A stretch of 40,430 bases of DNA, from the NCBI GenBank assembly GCA_017505405.1, contig JAFVPI010000090.1, forward strand, positions 1-40,430, read 5' to 3'. Of the stretch, positions 28,100-34,618 are shown one piece after another; positions within the stretch are counted from its first letter, which is position 1, and the number at the start of each line of letters is the position of its first letter. The notes beneath the pieces were generated by a model. That model was not told the DNA's origin. It did not search any database and was given only the letters and a program-made list of their open reading frames with translations. Both the position numbers and the translations under genes were made by a program. The stretch comes from Mogibacterium sp. Its GTDB lineage: Bacteria; Bacillota; Clostridia; Peptostreptococcales; Anaerovoracaceae.

Positions 28100-29722
28100 T
28101 CACTTAACATTGTTTTCACTGTCAACATCGCACACCAGGATGCGCGCCCCTGCTCCCTCAAGGAACCAGTCGAGCTTATCATCGAGTTCGTCATTCGATG
28201 CGCACTCACAGTACTGCAGCCCGTAGGCTTCGGCGATCTTTCCGTAATCAGGCCAGTCGCTGAGCCTGACACCCTCATAATGCGAATCGTAGTTGCGGTA
28301 CTGGTATTCCCTTACCAGTCCGAGGAATCTGTTCCTTACCAGAAGTATCCTCAGGTCTACATTATTGTTTCGCATGGTGGCGAGCTCGTTCATCGCCATC
28401 TGGAAGGCTCCGTCACCTATGACTGCAACAGTCTGCCTCTCAGGACACACAAGTTTGGCTCCGATCGCTGCAGGTATCGAATACCCCATGGTGCCCATTC
28501 CGCCGGTCGTCATGAAACGGCCTTCCTTCATTATATAGTTATCAGCGCTCCAGAGCTGGTTCTGTCCGACATCAGCCACATACACTGCATCATCATCCAT
28601 TTTTTCCGACAGCTTCTGCACCAGCAGATTCGGATCGACCAGCCTGTCGCTGAAGACTCGGGTATCGACAGTGTTTCTTTTGATCTCTTCCAGCTCTTCT
28701 ATCCAGCTGCTGTCCTTACGGCTTATATCTCCGTCGAGCATCAATGCGAATATTTCGCTGAGATCTCCTACGAGCGGAATGGTTGGCCCTACGTTTTTAC
28801 CGATCTCCGCCGTATCTATATCAATATGTATGATTGCACGTCTTGTAAGCTTCTCAGGTTTCGGAATGGCCCTGTCAGCGATTCGCGCTCCTACGACTAC
28901 CAGCAGGTCTGCCCGGCCCACAGCTTTATTGGCGTATGGTTTTCCGTTATTGCCCAGCATCCCGAAATTGAGAGGATGTTTCTTAGGAAGCACTCCCATT
29001 CCCATCATCGTGTGTACAAGAGGGATGTTGAACTTTTCGCAGAATTCGCGTATTACCTGCTCGCCGTTTCCGAGTATGACACCTCCGCCCGCGCAGATAA
29101 GAGGTTTCTCCGCCTGGTCCAGCAGGCTGACTACTCTTTTCAGCTGTATAGGATTGATCTTTATCTCAGGCTTGTATCCGCGTATGATCACCCCGGAAGG
29201 ATATGAGAACTGCTTTTTCAGCTCAGCCTGCTGCACATCCATAGGTATGTCGATCAGCACCGGACCTTTGCGGCCTGTTGATGCGATATAGAATGCTTCC
29301 TTGAATACACGCGGAATATCGTCGGGATCCTTGACGAGGTAGCTGTGCTTTACGAATGATCTTGTGGCGCCGCGCATGTCGGCTTCCTGGAACACATCCC
29401 TTCCCAGCAGCTTGCTCGATACCTGGCCGGATATTGCAATAAGAGGAATGCTGTCAGCATAAGCTGTCGCAAGAGCGGTAATAAGGTTGGTAGCTCCCGG
29501 GCCGGATGTAACCACGCACACGGCAGGCTTACGCGACATTCTGGCATAACCGCTCGCGGCATGTCCGGCATTCTGCTCCTGACGCACCAGTACATGTTCG
29601 ATTCCCGAGTTATACAAGCCCTCATAGAATGGCGCTATTGCCACTCCCGGATAGCCGAACACCAGGCTTATACCCTCTGCCTCAAGGCATTTCACCATCG
29701 CTTCTGCACCTGTCACGGTCAT
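28100..29722 (-). CDS. ilvB: Acetolactate synthase large subunit (first set), first gene of the superoperon
   Basis: A 540-residue ThDP enzyme of the AHAS family, clearly diverged from the second copy. Glu49 in VRQEQNAGHAASGYAR is the cofactor-activating residue, GARIADR replaces the usual RFxDR motif, and GDGAFQMAMNELAT is the ThDP/Mg motif. Active-site motifs are intact, so it should be active; the changed FAD/substrate loop leaves room for a different acceptor preference. The ATG at 29722 lies directly after AAGGAGGAAA; an upstream frame of 23 residues overlaps the promoter. Other ThDP enzymes of this fold (glyoxylate carboligase, oxalyl-CoA decarboxylase) are possible but the paired small subunit argues for AHAS. 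Confidence 0.9.
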   Translation of the reverse strand: MTVTGAEAMVKCLEAEGISLVFGYPGVAIAPFYEGLYNSGIEHVLVRQEQNAGHAASGYARMSRKPAVCVVTSGPGATNLITALATAYADSIPLIAISGQVSSKLLGRDVFQEADMRGATRSFVKHSYLVKDPDDIPRVFKEAFYIASTGRKGPVLIDIPMDVQQAELKKQFSYPSGVIIRGYKPEIKINPIQLKRVVSLLDQAEKPLICAGGGVILGNGEQVIREFCEKFNIPLVHTMMGMGVLPKKHPLNFGMLGNNGKPYANKAVGRADLLVVVGARIADRAIPKPEKLTRRAIIHIDIDTAEIGKNVGPTIPLVGDLSEIFALMLDGDISRKDSSWIEELEEIKRNTVDTRVFSDRLVDPNLLVQKLSEKMDDDAVYVADVGQNQLWSADNYIMKEGRFMTTGGMGTMGYSIPAAIGAKLVCPERQTVAVIGDGAFQMAMNELATMRNNNVDLRILLVRNRFLGLVREYQYRNYDSHYEGVRLSDWPDYGKIAEAYGLQYCECASNDELDDKLDWFLEGAGARILVCDVDSENNVK

Positions 29723-29753
29723 TTTCCTCCTTGTATTGTTTCTTCTTGTATGC

Positions 29754-29793
29754 GTAACAATTACTTTATCACGATTAAGGAAATGTAACAATT
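29754..29793 (-). promoter_or_regulatory. Candidate operator: paired AATTGTTAC direct repeats
   Basis: The 9-mer AATTGTTAC occurs on the minus strand at 29785-29793 (over the -35 box) and 29754-29762 (at the transcription start), 31 bp or about three helical turns apart. The placement suits a repressor binding both sites. The regulator is unknown. Confidence 0.4.
29763..29791 (-). promoter_or_regulatory. Predicted promoter of the BCAA superoperon
   Basis: On the minus strand TTGTTA (plus 29786-29791), a 17-bp spacer and TAAAGT (plus 29763-29768) with an upstream TG (extended -10). The leader is only about 30 nt, so a T-box or peptide-leader attenuator does not fit in it. Confidence 0.6.
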
Positions 29794-29803
29794 CCTTTCT
29801 GTA

Positions 29804-29818
29804 TTTTTTGAGATAATT
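29804..29818. promoter_or_regulatory. Weak CodY-box-like sequence between the divergent promoters
   Basis: The minus strand matches the CodY consensus AATTTTCWGAAAATT at 11 of 15 positions. CodY senses BCAAs in many Firmicutes, so a site here would make sense, but such AT-rich matches also arise by chance. Confidence 0.25.
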
Positions 29819-29841
29819 TACAATTTACGAGTGGTTTTTTG

Positions 29842-29870
29842 TTGACACAAACAATAAAGTGGTTTACTTT
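29842..29870 (+). promoter_or_regulatory. Predicted promoter for the leucine-dehydrogenase-type gene
   Basis: A perfect TTGACA (29842-29847), a 17-bp spacer and TACTTT (29865-29870). It diverges from the superoperon promoter about 50 bp away. Confidence 0.7.
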
Positions 29871-29919
29871 TTAATATGTCAAATAAAAAACTTCTGAAAG
29901 AACAAGAAAGGAAATCCAT

Positions 29920-30963
29920 ATGACTAACATTGAGATGATACGTGCTTACGGGCATGAACAAGTTGCATATTTCAACAACGAAAAAGCGGGTCTTAAGGCT
30001 ATCATCGCTCTTCACAATACAAACCTCGGTCCGGCTGTAGGCGGATGCAGACTCTGGCCTTATGAGAGTGAAGAAGCTGCACTCTTCGATGTACTCAGAC
30101 TTTCACGCGGCATGAGCCACAAGAACGCTGCTGCAGGAATGCCTCTCGGAGGAGCCAAGGGAGTTATCCTTGCACATCCGTCCCAGAAGACGGAGGCCAT
30201 GTTCGAAGCATTCGGCGAAGCAGTAAACACCTTTATGGGCAAGTACTATACCGCTGAGGATGTAAACACCGATACAAAGGATGCTGACTACATGCTGCGT
30301 ACCACAGATTACGTAGTAGGCCGTGCAGATGTATCCGGTGACCCTTCTCCTTTCACATCCATCGGCGTATTTGACGGGATCCGCGCTGTAGCGCAGTTCA
30401 TGAACGGATCTGACAGCCTTGACGGAATGAAGATCGCAGTACAGGGACTCGGCAAGGTAGGTATGGGTCTGGCAGAGCTTCTGCACGAAGCAGGCGCAAA
30501 GCTGATCGTATGCAACAATTCTAACCGCGAAGCAATGAAGTATGCTGTTGAGCCGCTCGGAGCGACTGAGGTGCCGAAAGACGAGATCTACGGTGTTGAA
30601 TGCGACATCTTCGCACCTTGCGCACTCGGTGCTGTCGTAAACAGCAAGACCATCCCGCAGTTCAAGTGCAGAGCCATCGCCGGTGCTGCAAACAACGTCA
30701 TCTACGACGATGCTGCAGGCGAAGCCCTCAAGGCACGCGGCATACTGTACGCTCCTGACTTCATCATCAACGGAGGCGGAGTCATCAACGCAGGCCAGGA
30801 GGCATTCACAACTTATGACAAGGAAAACGTGCTCAAGCAGGTACACAACATCTACAACACAGTTTACAGAATGCTCGAAGAGTCCAAGGCGACAGGCAAG
30901 CCTGAAGGCGTGATCGCTACTGAATTTGCAGAGAACCGCATCAGGAACGGCCTCGACGCATAA
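29920..30963 (+). CDS. Leucine/valine-type amino acid dehydrogenase
   Basis: A 347-residue NAD-dependent Glu/Leu/Phe/Val dehydrogenase. MSHKNAAAGMPLGGAKGVI contains the substrate lysine (Lys68) and catalytic Lys80; TAEDVNT (Asp114) is the catalytic aspartate; VQGLGKVG starts the NAD fold. Length and motifs fit leucine dehydrogenase, a reversible enzyme joining ammonia to branched-chain 2-oxo acids. The N-terminal GPAVGGCRLWPY is typical of this subgroup. Valine or phenylalanine dehydrogenase cannot be excluded. It diverges from the BCAA superoperon and shares its control region, so it may either burn BCAAs or aminate their oxo acids directly. AAGGA precedes the ATG. Confidence 0.9.
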   Translation: MTNIEMIRAYGHEQVAYFNNEKAGLKAIIALHNTNLGPAVGGCRLWPYESEEAALFDVLRLSRGMSHKNAAAGMPLGGAKGVILAHPSQKTEAMFEAFGEAVNTFMGKYYTAEDVNTDTKDADYMLRTTDYVVGRADVSGDPSPFTSIGVFDGIRAVAQFMNGSDSLDGMKIAVQGLGKVGMGLAELLHEAGAKLIVCNNSNREAMKYAVEPLGATEVPKDEIYGVECDIFAPCALGAVVNSKTIPQFKCRAIAGAANNVIYDDAAGEALKARGILYAPDFIINGGGVINAGQEAFTTYDKENVLKQVHNIYNTVYRMLEESKATGKPEGVIATEFAENRIRNGLDA

Positions 30964-30975
30964 TCAAATTACATA

Positions 30976-31009
30976 AAAAAACATATCCGCTCCGGCGGAT
31001 ATGTTTTTT
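30976..31009. terminator. Bidirectional terminator after the leucine dehydrogenase gene
   Basis: AAAAAACATATCCGC (30976-30990) pairs perfectly with GCGGATATGTTTTTT (30995-31009) around a TCCG loop. It has a T-tract on both strands and lies between convergent genes. Confidence 0.93.
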
Positions 31010-31021
31010 ATTTTGCATATT

Positions 31022-31615
31022 TTACTGGCGTGTGGCGAGTATCTCGTCGATCACCGGCTGCAGAGCATTGTAGTCGACTCCGTTGTAGTCATTCTCCGCT
31101 CTCTCACGGATGAGCGCTCCCTGTTCCGGTCCGTAGATCCTTTCTGCATCCAGCAGGAATTTGTCAAACTGCGGTTTGTCGAGCCTCTTCAGGCTGTTCT
31201 TATCGATCCTTCCAGGGAGTATGTAGAATGAGCAGTGTTCAGGCAGACTGCTGCTCCTCTTCATGACCTTTTCGCGGTACTCTTCGTCTTCAGGATCTCC
31301 CAGGCCGACTCCGCAGACTATGATCTTGCGCCCCTCGAGGCCGAAGTTGCTGTAGTTCTGCCACATGATGTTCACGTTGGATATCTCGGCATCCCTGATG
31401 GCGCCCACATAGACGACATTCTTGTAAAGCGATACATAGCCCAGTGTCTGTCGGGAGTATTCTATGGCATCAGCTCCGGTCCCGGAAATAAGCCACTTGG
31501 CATACTGCACACAGCTTCCGTATTTGCCGCTTGCGACTACTATGGTGTCAGGCCTTACGACCTCACCTGCCTCTTCGCGGCGCTTCATAGCAGTTCTGTT
31601 TGTATTTCTTGCCAT
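31022..31615 (-). CDS. Flavodoxin-domain protein
   Basis: A 197-residue protein. Residues about 24-110 resemble a Flavodoxin_5-type fold: the strand TIVVASGKYGSCVQYAKWL looks like an FMN phosphate loop (ASGKYGSC), then VVYVGAIRDAEI and KIIVCGVGLGDPE follow as further core strands. The C-terminal 80 residues are charged and helical and not recognised. It could be a small FMN electron carrier or a HemG-like oxidoreductase; no partner is visible. Family members of similar length occur in Clostridia with unknown roles. It lies 18 bp behind the two-helix membrane protein gene and is probably co-transcribed with it. GAGAGG precedes the ATG. Confidence 0.65.
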   Translation of the reverse strand: MARNTNRTAMKRREEAGEVVRPDTIVVASGKYGSCVQYAKWLISGTGADAIEYSRQTLGYVSLYKNVVYVGAIRDAEISNVNIMWQNYSNFGLEGRKIIVCGVGLGDPEDEEYREKVMKRSSSLPEHCSFYILPGRIDKNSLKRLDKPQFDKFLLDAERIYGPEQGALIRERAENDYNGVDYNALQPVIDEILATRQ

Positions 31616-31633
31616 GATAAGTCCTCTCCATTA

Positions 31634-32239
31634 TTAGTGTTCATCTAAATACTTCTGGCGGAGTGTGCCGTTGGCCTTCTTTACCTTTTTGCCGTAAGGC
31701 TGAAGCAGGTCGTCAAGGTCATATTTATCAAAAGGTACAAGAGCGTAGAACTCATTCACCTTTTCTTCGGTCTCCCCTTTTCTTCTTTCAATGTTGATGA
31801 CAGCATCTCCTTCAATTAAGATAACGCCCCAGTCATCATCCCTGATGATCTTTTTTACATCCTTATCCTTGATGATATATGTCCTTAGAGTCATACCCAC
31901 CTGGAATCTGTAATAAAGCGTATCATCGTCCGTTTCGAATCTGGCATCATGGAAGCCGTAGAAAGGGGCCTGTGAGAGCTGCTTTCCCTTTCTTGCCGCA
32001 AGAAAAGCAAGCAGAGCCGTGGTCCAGATGGTGAGGTGCAGAGGAAGCTGGCTCTTCATAGTTGTGCCGCCGTATCTGCTGTTTACAAATATCATGGCGA
32101 TAAGTCCTGCGATAAGGATAACGAACGAAAGAACAGTATAAATCTTGCTGTGTTCTTCTCCTTTTGCCCAGTCCTGTTTTTTAATGTTCAGAATACTGAG
32201 ATCGCCCGGGTATACATCATTATTAGGATCCAGTTTCAT
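31634..32239 (-). CDS. Hypothetical two-helix membrane protein
   Basis: A 201-residue protein I do not recognise. It has hydrophobic helices at about 33-52 and 65-83, followed by a soluble beta-rich domain (FYGFHDARFETDDDTLYYRF, then RTYIIKDKDVKKIIRDDDWGVILI) that recalls PH-like/YcxB-like domains of small membrane proteins, and a basic C-terminus. AAAGGAG precedes the ATG. A promoter candidate lies at 32322-32350. It is the first gene of a pair with the flavodoxin-domain protein. It shares its general plan, not sequence, with the protein encoded at 10203-10922. Confidence 0.6.
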   Translation of the reverse strand: MKLDPNNDVYPGDLSILNIKKQDWAKGEEHSKIYTVLSFVILIAGLIAMIFVNSRYGGTTMKSQLPLHLTIWTTALLAFLAARKGKQLSQAPFYGFHDARFETDDDTLYYRFQVGMTLRTYIIKDKDVKKIIRDDDWGVILIEGDAVINIERRKGETEEKVNEFYALVPFDKYDLDDLLQPYGKKVKKANGTLRQKYLDEH

Positions 32240-32275
32240 GTATTAAGCTCCTTTTAGTTTTACTGTATCTACAGC

Positions 32276-32294
32276 CGGCCGCCGGGCCGTTTTT
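32276..32294 (+). other. GC hairpin with T-tract in the leader of the two-helix protein gene
   Basis: CGGCC/GGCCG with a GCCG loop and five Ts on the plus strand. There is no plus-strand gene before it, so it may be a leader structure on the minus strand or chance. Confidence 0.3.
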
Positions 32295-32321
32295 CTGCAT
32301 GGTTTTTTCAATTCGAGACAC

Positions 32322-32350
32322 AGTTTACTATATATAAAAACTATTTGCAA
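32322..32350 (-). promoter_or_regulatory. Predicted promoter for the two-helix protein / flavodoxin pair
   Basis: On the minus strand TTGCAA, a 17-bp spacer and TAAACT, about 85 bp before the start codon. Confidence 0.5.
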
Positions 32351-32410
32351 AACCGTTTTTACCATAGCTTACAATCTATACATTTTTCTTCATAATGTCT
32401 TCACATTTTA

Positions 32411-32438
32411 TTGACTTTGTTTTAATGATTGCTATAAT
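32411..32438 (+). promoter_or_regulatory. Predicted promoter for the TauE/SafE-type permease
   Basis: TTGACT (32411-32416), a 16-bp spacer and a perfect TATAAT (32433-32438). The leader is about 108 nt. Confidence 0.75.
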
Positions 32439-32451
32439 CTGAATTAAGAAG

Positions 32452-32499
32452 TTGTGTAATCATTCACAAAGTCATCACAGAAAGGCCTTGTGGATGATT
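32452..32499 (+). promoter_or_regulatory. Structured leader of the permease gene with alternative pairings
   Basis: AATCATTCACAA (32458-32469) can pair over 12 bp (one G-U) with TTGTGGATGATT (32488-32499). The CACAA in its left arm can instead pair with TTGTG at 32452-32456. The two helices exclude each other, as in a regulatory switch. There is no terminator before the start codon, so any effect would be on translation or stability. I match it to no known riboswitch. Confidence 0.4.
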
Positions 32500-32553
32500 T
32501 CGCAAGCACATATCTCAATTATTAATATCACTAGTTTTTATGGAGGTTTTTTT

Positions 32554-33480
32554 ATGATCGTATTAAAAGCTCTTTCGCTGCTCGGTTTCGTACTCTGCAT
32601 CGTACTCATGATCAGAAAGCAGAACATGCTCAAGGCAAGCGACGCTAAGGACCCTGATACAGGTCTGACATTCTCGGAAACATGGGCAAGAGGAATGGAG
32701 AAGAAGAACCTGATCGCCACAATGATCATCGGTCTCGTAGCTAACTTCTTCGACACACTGGGAATCGGATCCTACGCTCCGTCGACAACAGCATTCAAGC
32801 TGACAAAGTCTGTAGACGACGTACTGATCCCTGGTACACTGAACGTAGGAGACACAATGCCGGTATGTATCGAGGCATTCCTGTTCTTCGGATTCGTAGA
32901 CATGGACATCCTGACACTCGTCGGAATGATCGTCGCTTCCGTAGTTGGTGCTTACACAATGGCTGGTATCGTATCCAAGTTCAACCGTAAGAAAGTTAGA
33001 TACGCTATGTTCATCGGTATGTTCATCCTCGCTACAGTAATGCTCTGCAAGGTTCTCGGCGTTGGCCCGTTCGGCGAAGTCGGAACAGAAATGGGACTCC
33101 GTGGTGTTAAGCTGATCATCGCTATCGTAGCTAACTTCATCCTTGGAGCTCTCATGAGCATCGGCGTAGGTCTCTATGCACCTTGCATGGCTCTCTGCGT
33201 AATCCTCGGACTCGACACAGGCTGCGCATTCCCGGCTATGATGGGATCCTGCGCATTCCTGATGGCATTCGGCAATGGTCCTAAGTTCATCCAGGAAGGT
33301 CGTTATGACCCGGTTGCATGCTGGACACAGGGCATCTGCGGAACCATCGGCGTATTCCTTGCTTACTTCGTAGTAAAGAGCATGAGCCTGAGAACACTGA
33401 CGATCGTTGTTGTATGCGTCTGCTACATCACATCGTTCCTGTTCCTCCACGACGCTATCAAGAAGGGCGAGGCTGCTTAA
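32554..33480 (+). CDS. TauE/SafE-type membrane permease
   Basis: A 308-residue integral membrane protein with about eight hydrophobic segments. The ANFFDTLGIGSYAPSTTA segment followed by IPGTLNVGDTMP is typical of the clostridial TauE/SafE-type transporters, and GVGLYAPCMAL is the repeat of the first half, giving the usual two-fold layout. Family members export sulfite, sulfonates or other small anions; substrate unknown. The ATG at 32554 lies 7 nt after GGAGG; an upstream frame lies in the leader. Codon use is strongly biased to C-ending codons (ATC, TTC, GTA/GTC), which suggests high expression. It has a strong promoter, a structured leader and its own terminator; a LysR gene follows on the same strand. 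Confidence 0.8.
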   Translation: MIVLKALSLLGFVLCIVLMIRKQNMLKASDAKDPDTGLTFSETWARGMEKKNLIATMIIGLVANFFDTLGIGSYAPSTTAFKLTKSVDDVLIPGTLNVGDTMPVCIEAFLFFGFVDMDILTLVGMIVASVVGAYTMAGIVSKFNRKKVRYAMFIGMFILATVMLCKVLGVGPFGEVGTEMGLRGVKLIIAIVANFILGALMSIGVGLYAPCMALCVILGLDTGCAFPAMMGSCAFLMAFGNGPKFIQEGRYDPVACWTQGICGTIGVFLAYFVVKSMSLRTLTIVVVCVCYITSFLFLHDAIKKGEAA

Positions 33481-33526
33481 TCAGTTCACCTGGTGAAGCA
33501 AATGAAGGTTCAAGTCTGAACATCTT

Positions 33527-33560
33527 AATACCGGCGGGGACTTCCCCCGTCGGTATTTTT
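33527..33560 (+). terminator. Terminator after the permease gene
   Basis: AATACCGGCGGGG (33527-33539) pairs with CCCCGTCGGTATT (33545-33557; one G-U) and runs into Ts. Confidence 0.9.
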
Positions 33561-33591
33561 CTCAGAAGCTATGATTTGCTTTCTCTATGGA

Positions 33592-33621
33592 TTGAAAGTA
33601 TCACATTGAATCAGGTTATAG
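33592..33621 (+). promoter_or_regulatory. Possible promoter for the LysR gene
   Basis: TTGAAA (33592-33597), an 18-bp spacer and TTATAG (33616-33621), about 33 bp before the start codon. Confidence 0.4.
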
Positions 33622-33654
33622 AGAAGATAAATCTTTGATACAAAGGAATTGCAA

Positions 33655-34533
33655 ATGGATGTTTTAAAATGTAAAGCATTTGTAACAGCTGCTGATGAAG
33701 GCAGCTTCACTGCAGCCGGAAAGATAATGGGATACACTCCATCCGGGATCAGCCAGCTGGTGGCAGCGATGGAAAAGGAATTCGGCTTTTCGCTGCTGGT
33801 GCGTAAGAGCAACGGAGTCGTGCTCACGATACAGGGTGAATATATTTATCCGCTTGTCCGGGAATACATTGAGAAGGAATCCGCTATTTATGAGGCTGCT
33901 ACACAGCTTTCGGGCATGTACAAGGGCAATGTAATGATCGCCACATACGCGAGTGTAGCAGCTCATGCACTCCCGACTATAATAAAAGAGTTCACCGACC
34001 TGCACCCTTCCATCAACATACAGATAGAAGAGGCTACAAAGAACAGGATCGAAAAGATGGTCTCGACCGGAAAGGCAGATCTCTCGTTTTCCACGAGGCT
34101 GTCAAATCCTTCATTCGAGTGGATATCGTTCGCAACTGACCGCATGGTAGCCGTGCTTCCTAAGGATCACCCTGATGCAGGAGGTGATTCATACCCTATC
34201 GAAAAGTGCCGCAAGGAAGACATCATCATGCCAAGCGAGGGTGATGATGCCGATGTGAGGGAAGTATTAAAAAAGCATGGTATCGTTCCAAATATACGGC
34301 TTACCACGCTTGAAAACTTTACAGCTATCAACATGGTCAGCAAGGGGCTTGGCATAGGGATCATGAACGAAGGCATCACACGCTACTGGCAGACTGACAC
34401 AGCCATCCTGCCGCTCGATCCGCCTACTTCGATCGAGCTCGGCATATGCCTGCCATCACTCGAGACAGCAGCACCTGCCGTCAGAGAATTCGTTAACTTT
34501 GCCGCGGACAGGATCAAGGATATCTGCAACTAA
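33655..34533 (+). CDS. LysR-family transcriptional regulator
   Basis: A 292-residue regulator. The N-terminal winged HTH is clear: LKCKAFVTAADEGSFTAAGKIMGYTPSGISQLVAAMEKEFG, then the FSLLVRKSNGVVLT wing. Residues about 90-290 form a LysR substrate-binding domain with the typical GNVMIATYASVAAHALPTII opening. It should bind DNA as a tetramer and respond to a small ligand. The ATG at 33655 lies 7 nt after AAGGA; a TTG two codons earlier overlaps that site. It has its own transcription unit behind the permease gene; LysR proteins often act on neighbours, so the permease is the likely target, unproven. The ligand cannot be told. Confidence 0.9.
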   Translation: MDVLKCKAFVTAADEGSFTAAGKIMGYTPSGISQLVAAMEKEFGFSLLVRKSNGVVLTIQGEYIYPLVREYIEKESAIYEAATQLSGMYKGNVMIATYASVAAHALPTIIKEFTDLHPSINIQIEEATKNRIEKMVSTGKADLSFSTRLSNPSFEWISFATDRMVAVLPKDHPDAGGDSYPIEKCRKEDIIMPSEGDDADVREVLKKHGIVPNIRLTTLENFTAINMVSKGLGIGIMNEGITRYWQTDTAILPLDPPTSIELGICLPSLETAAPAVREFVNFAADRIKDICN

Positions 34534-34558
34534 TTGAAAATATTCAAAATAAAAACAT

Positions 34559-34592
34559 GGGCGGACCTGCATATCGCAGGCTCGCCCTTTTT
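34559..34592. terminator. Bidirectional terminator between the LysR gene and feoB
   Basis: GGGCG and CCTGC pair with GCAGG and CGCCC around ATATC, with a small internal loop. On the plus strand TTTTT follows; on the minus strand ATGTTTTTATTTT. Confidence 0.85.
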
Positions 34593-34618
34593 CATTTCGT
34601 TTTTTATATTCTCTTTTA

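Noticed and set aside
28100-29722. First acetolactate synthase copy as a pseudogene
   Set aside because: The frame is full length with the ThDP motif, the activating Glu and an intact paired small subunit.
29723-29791. In-frame upstream start of the first ilvB giving 23 extra residues
   Set aside because: It would cover the promoter; the ATG at 29722 has a near-perfect AAGGAGG.
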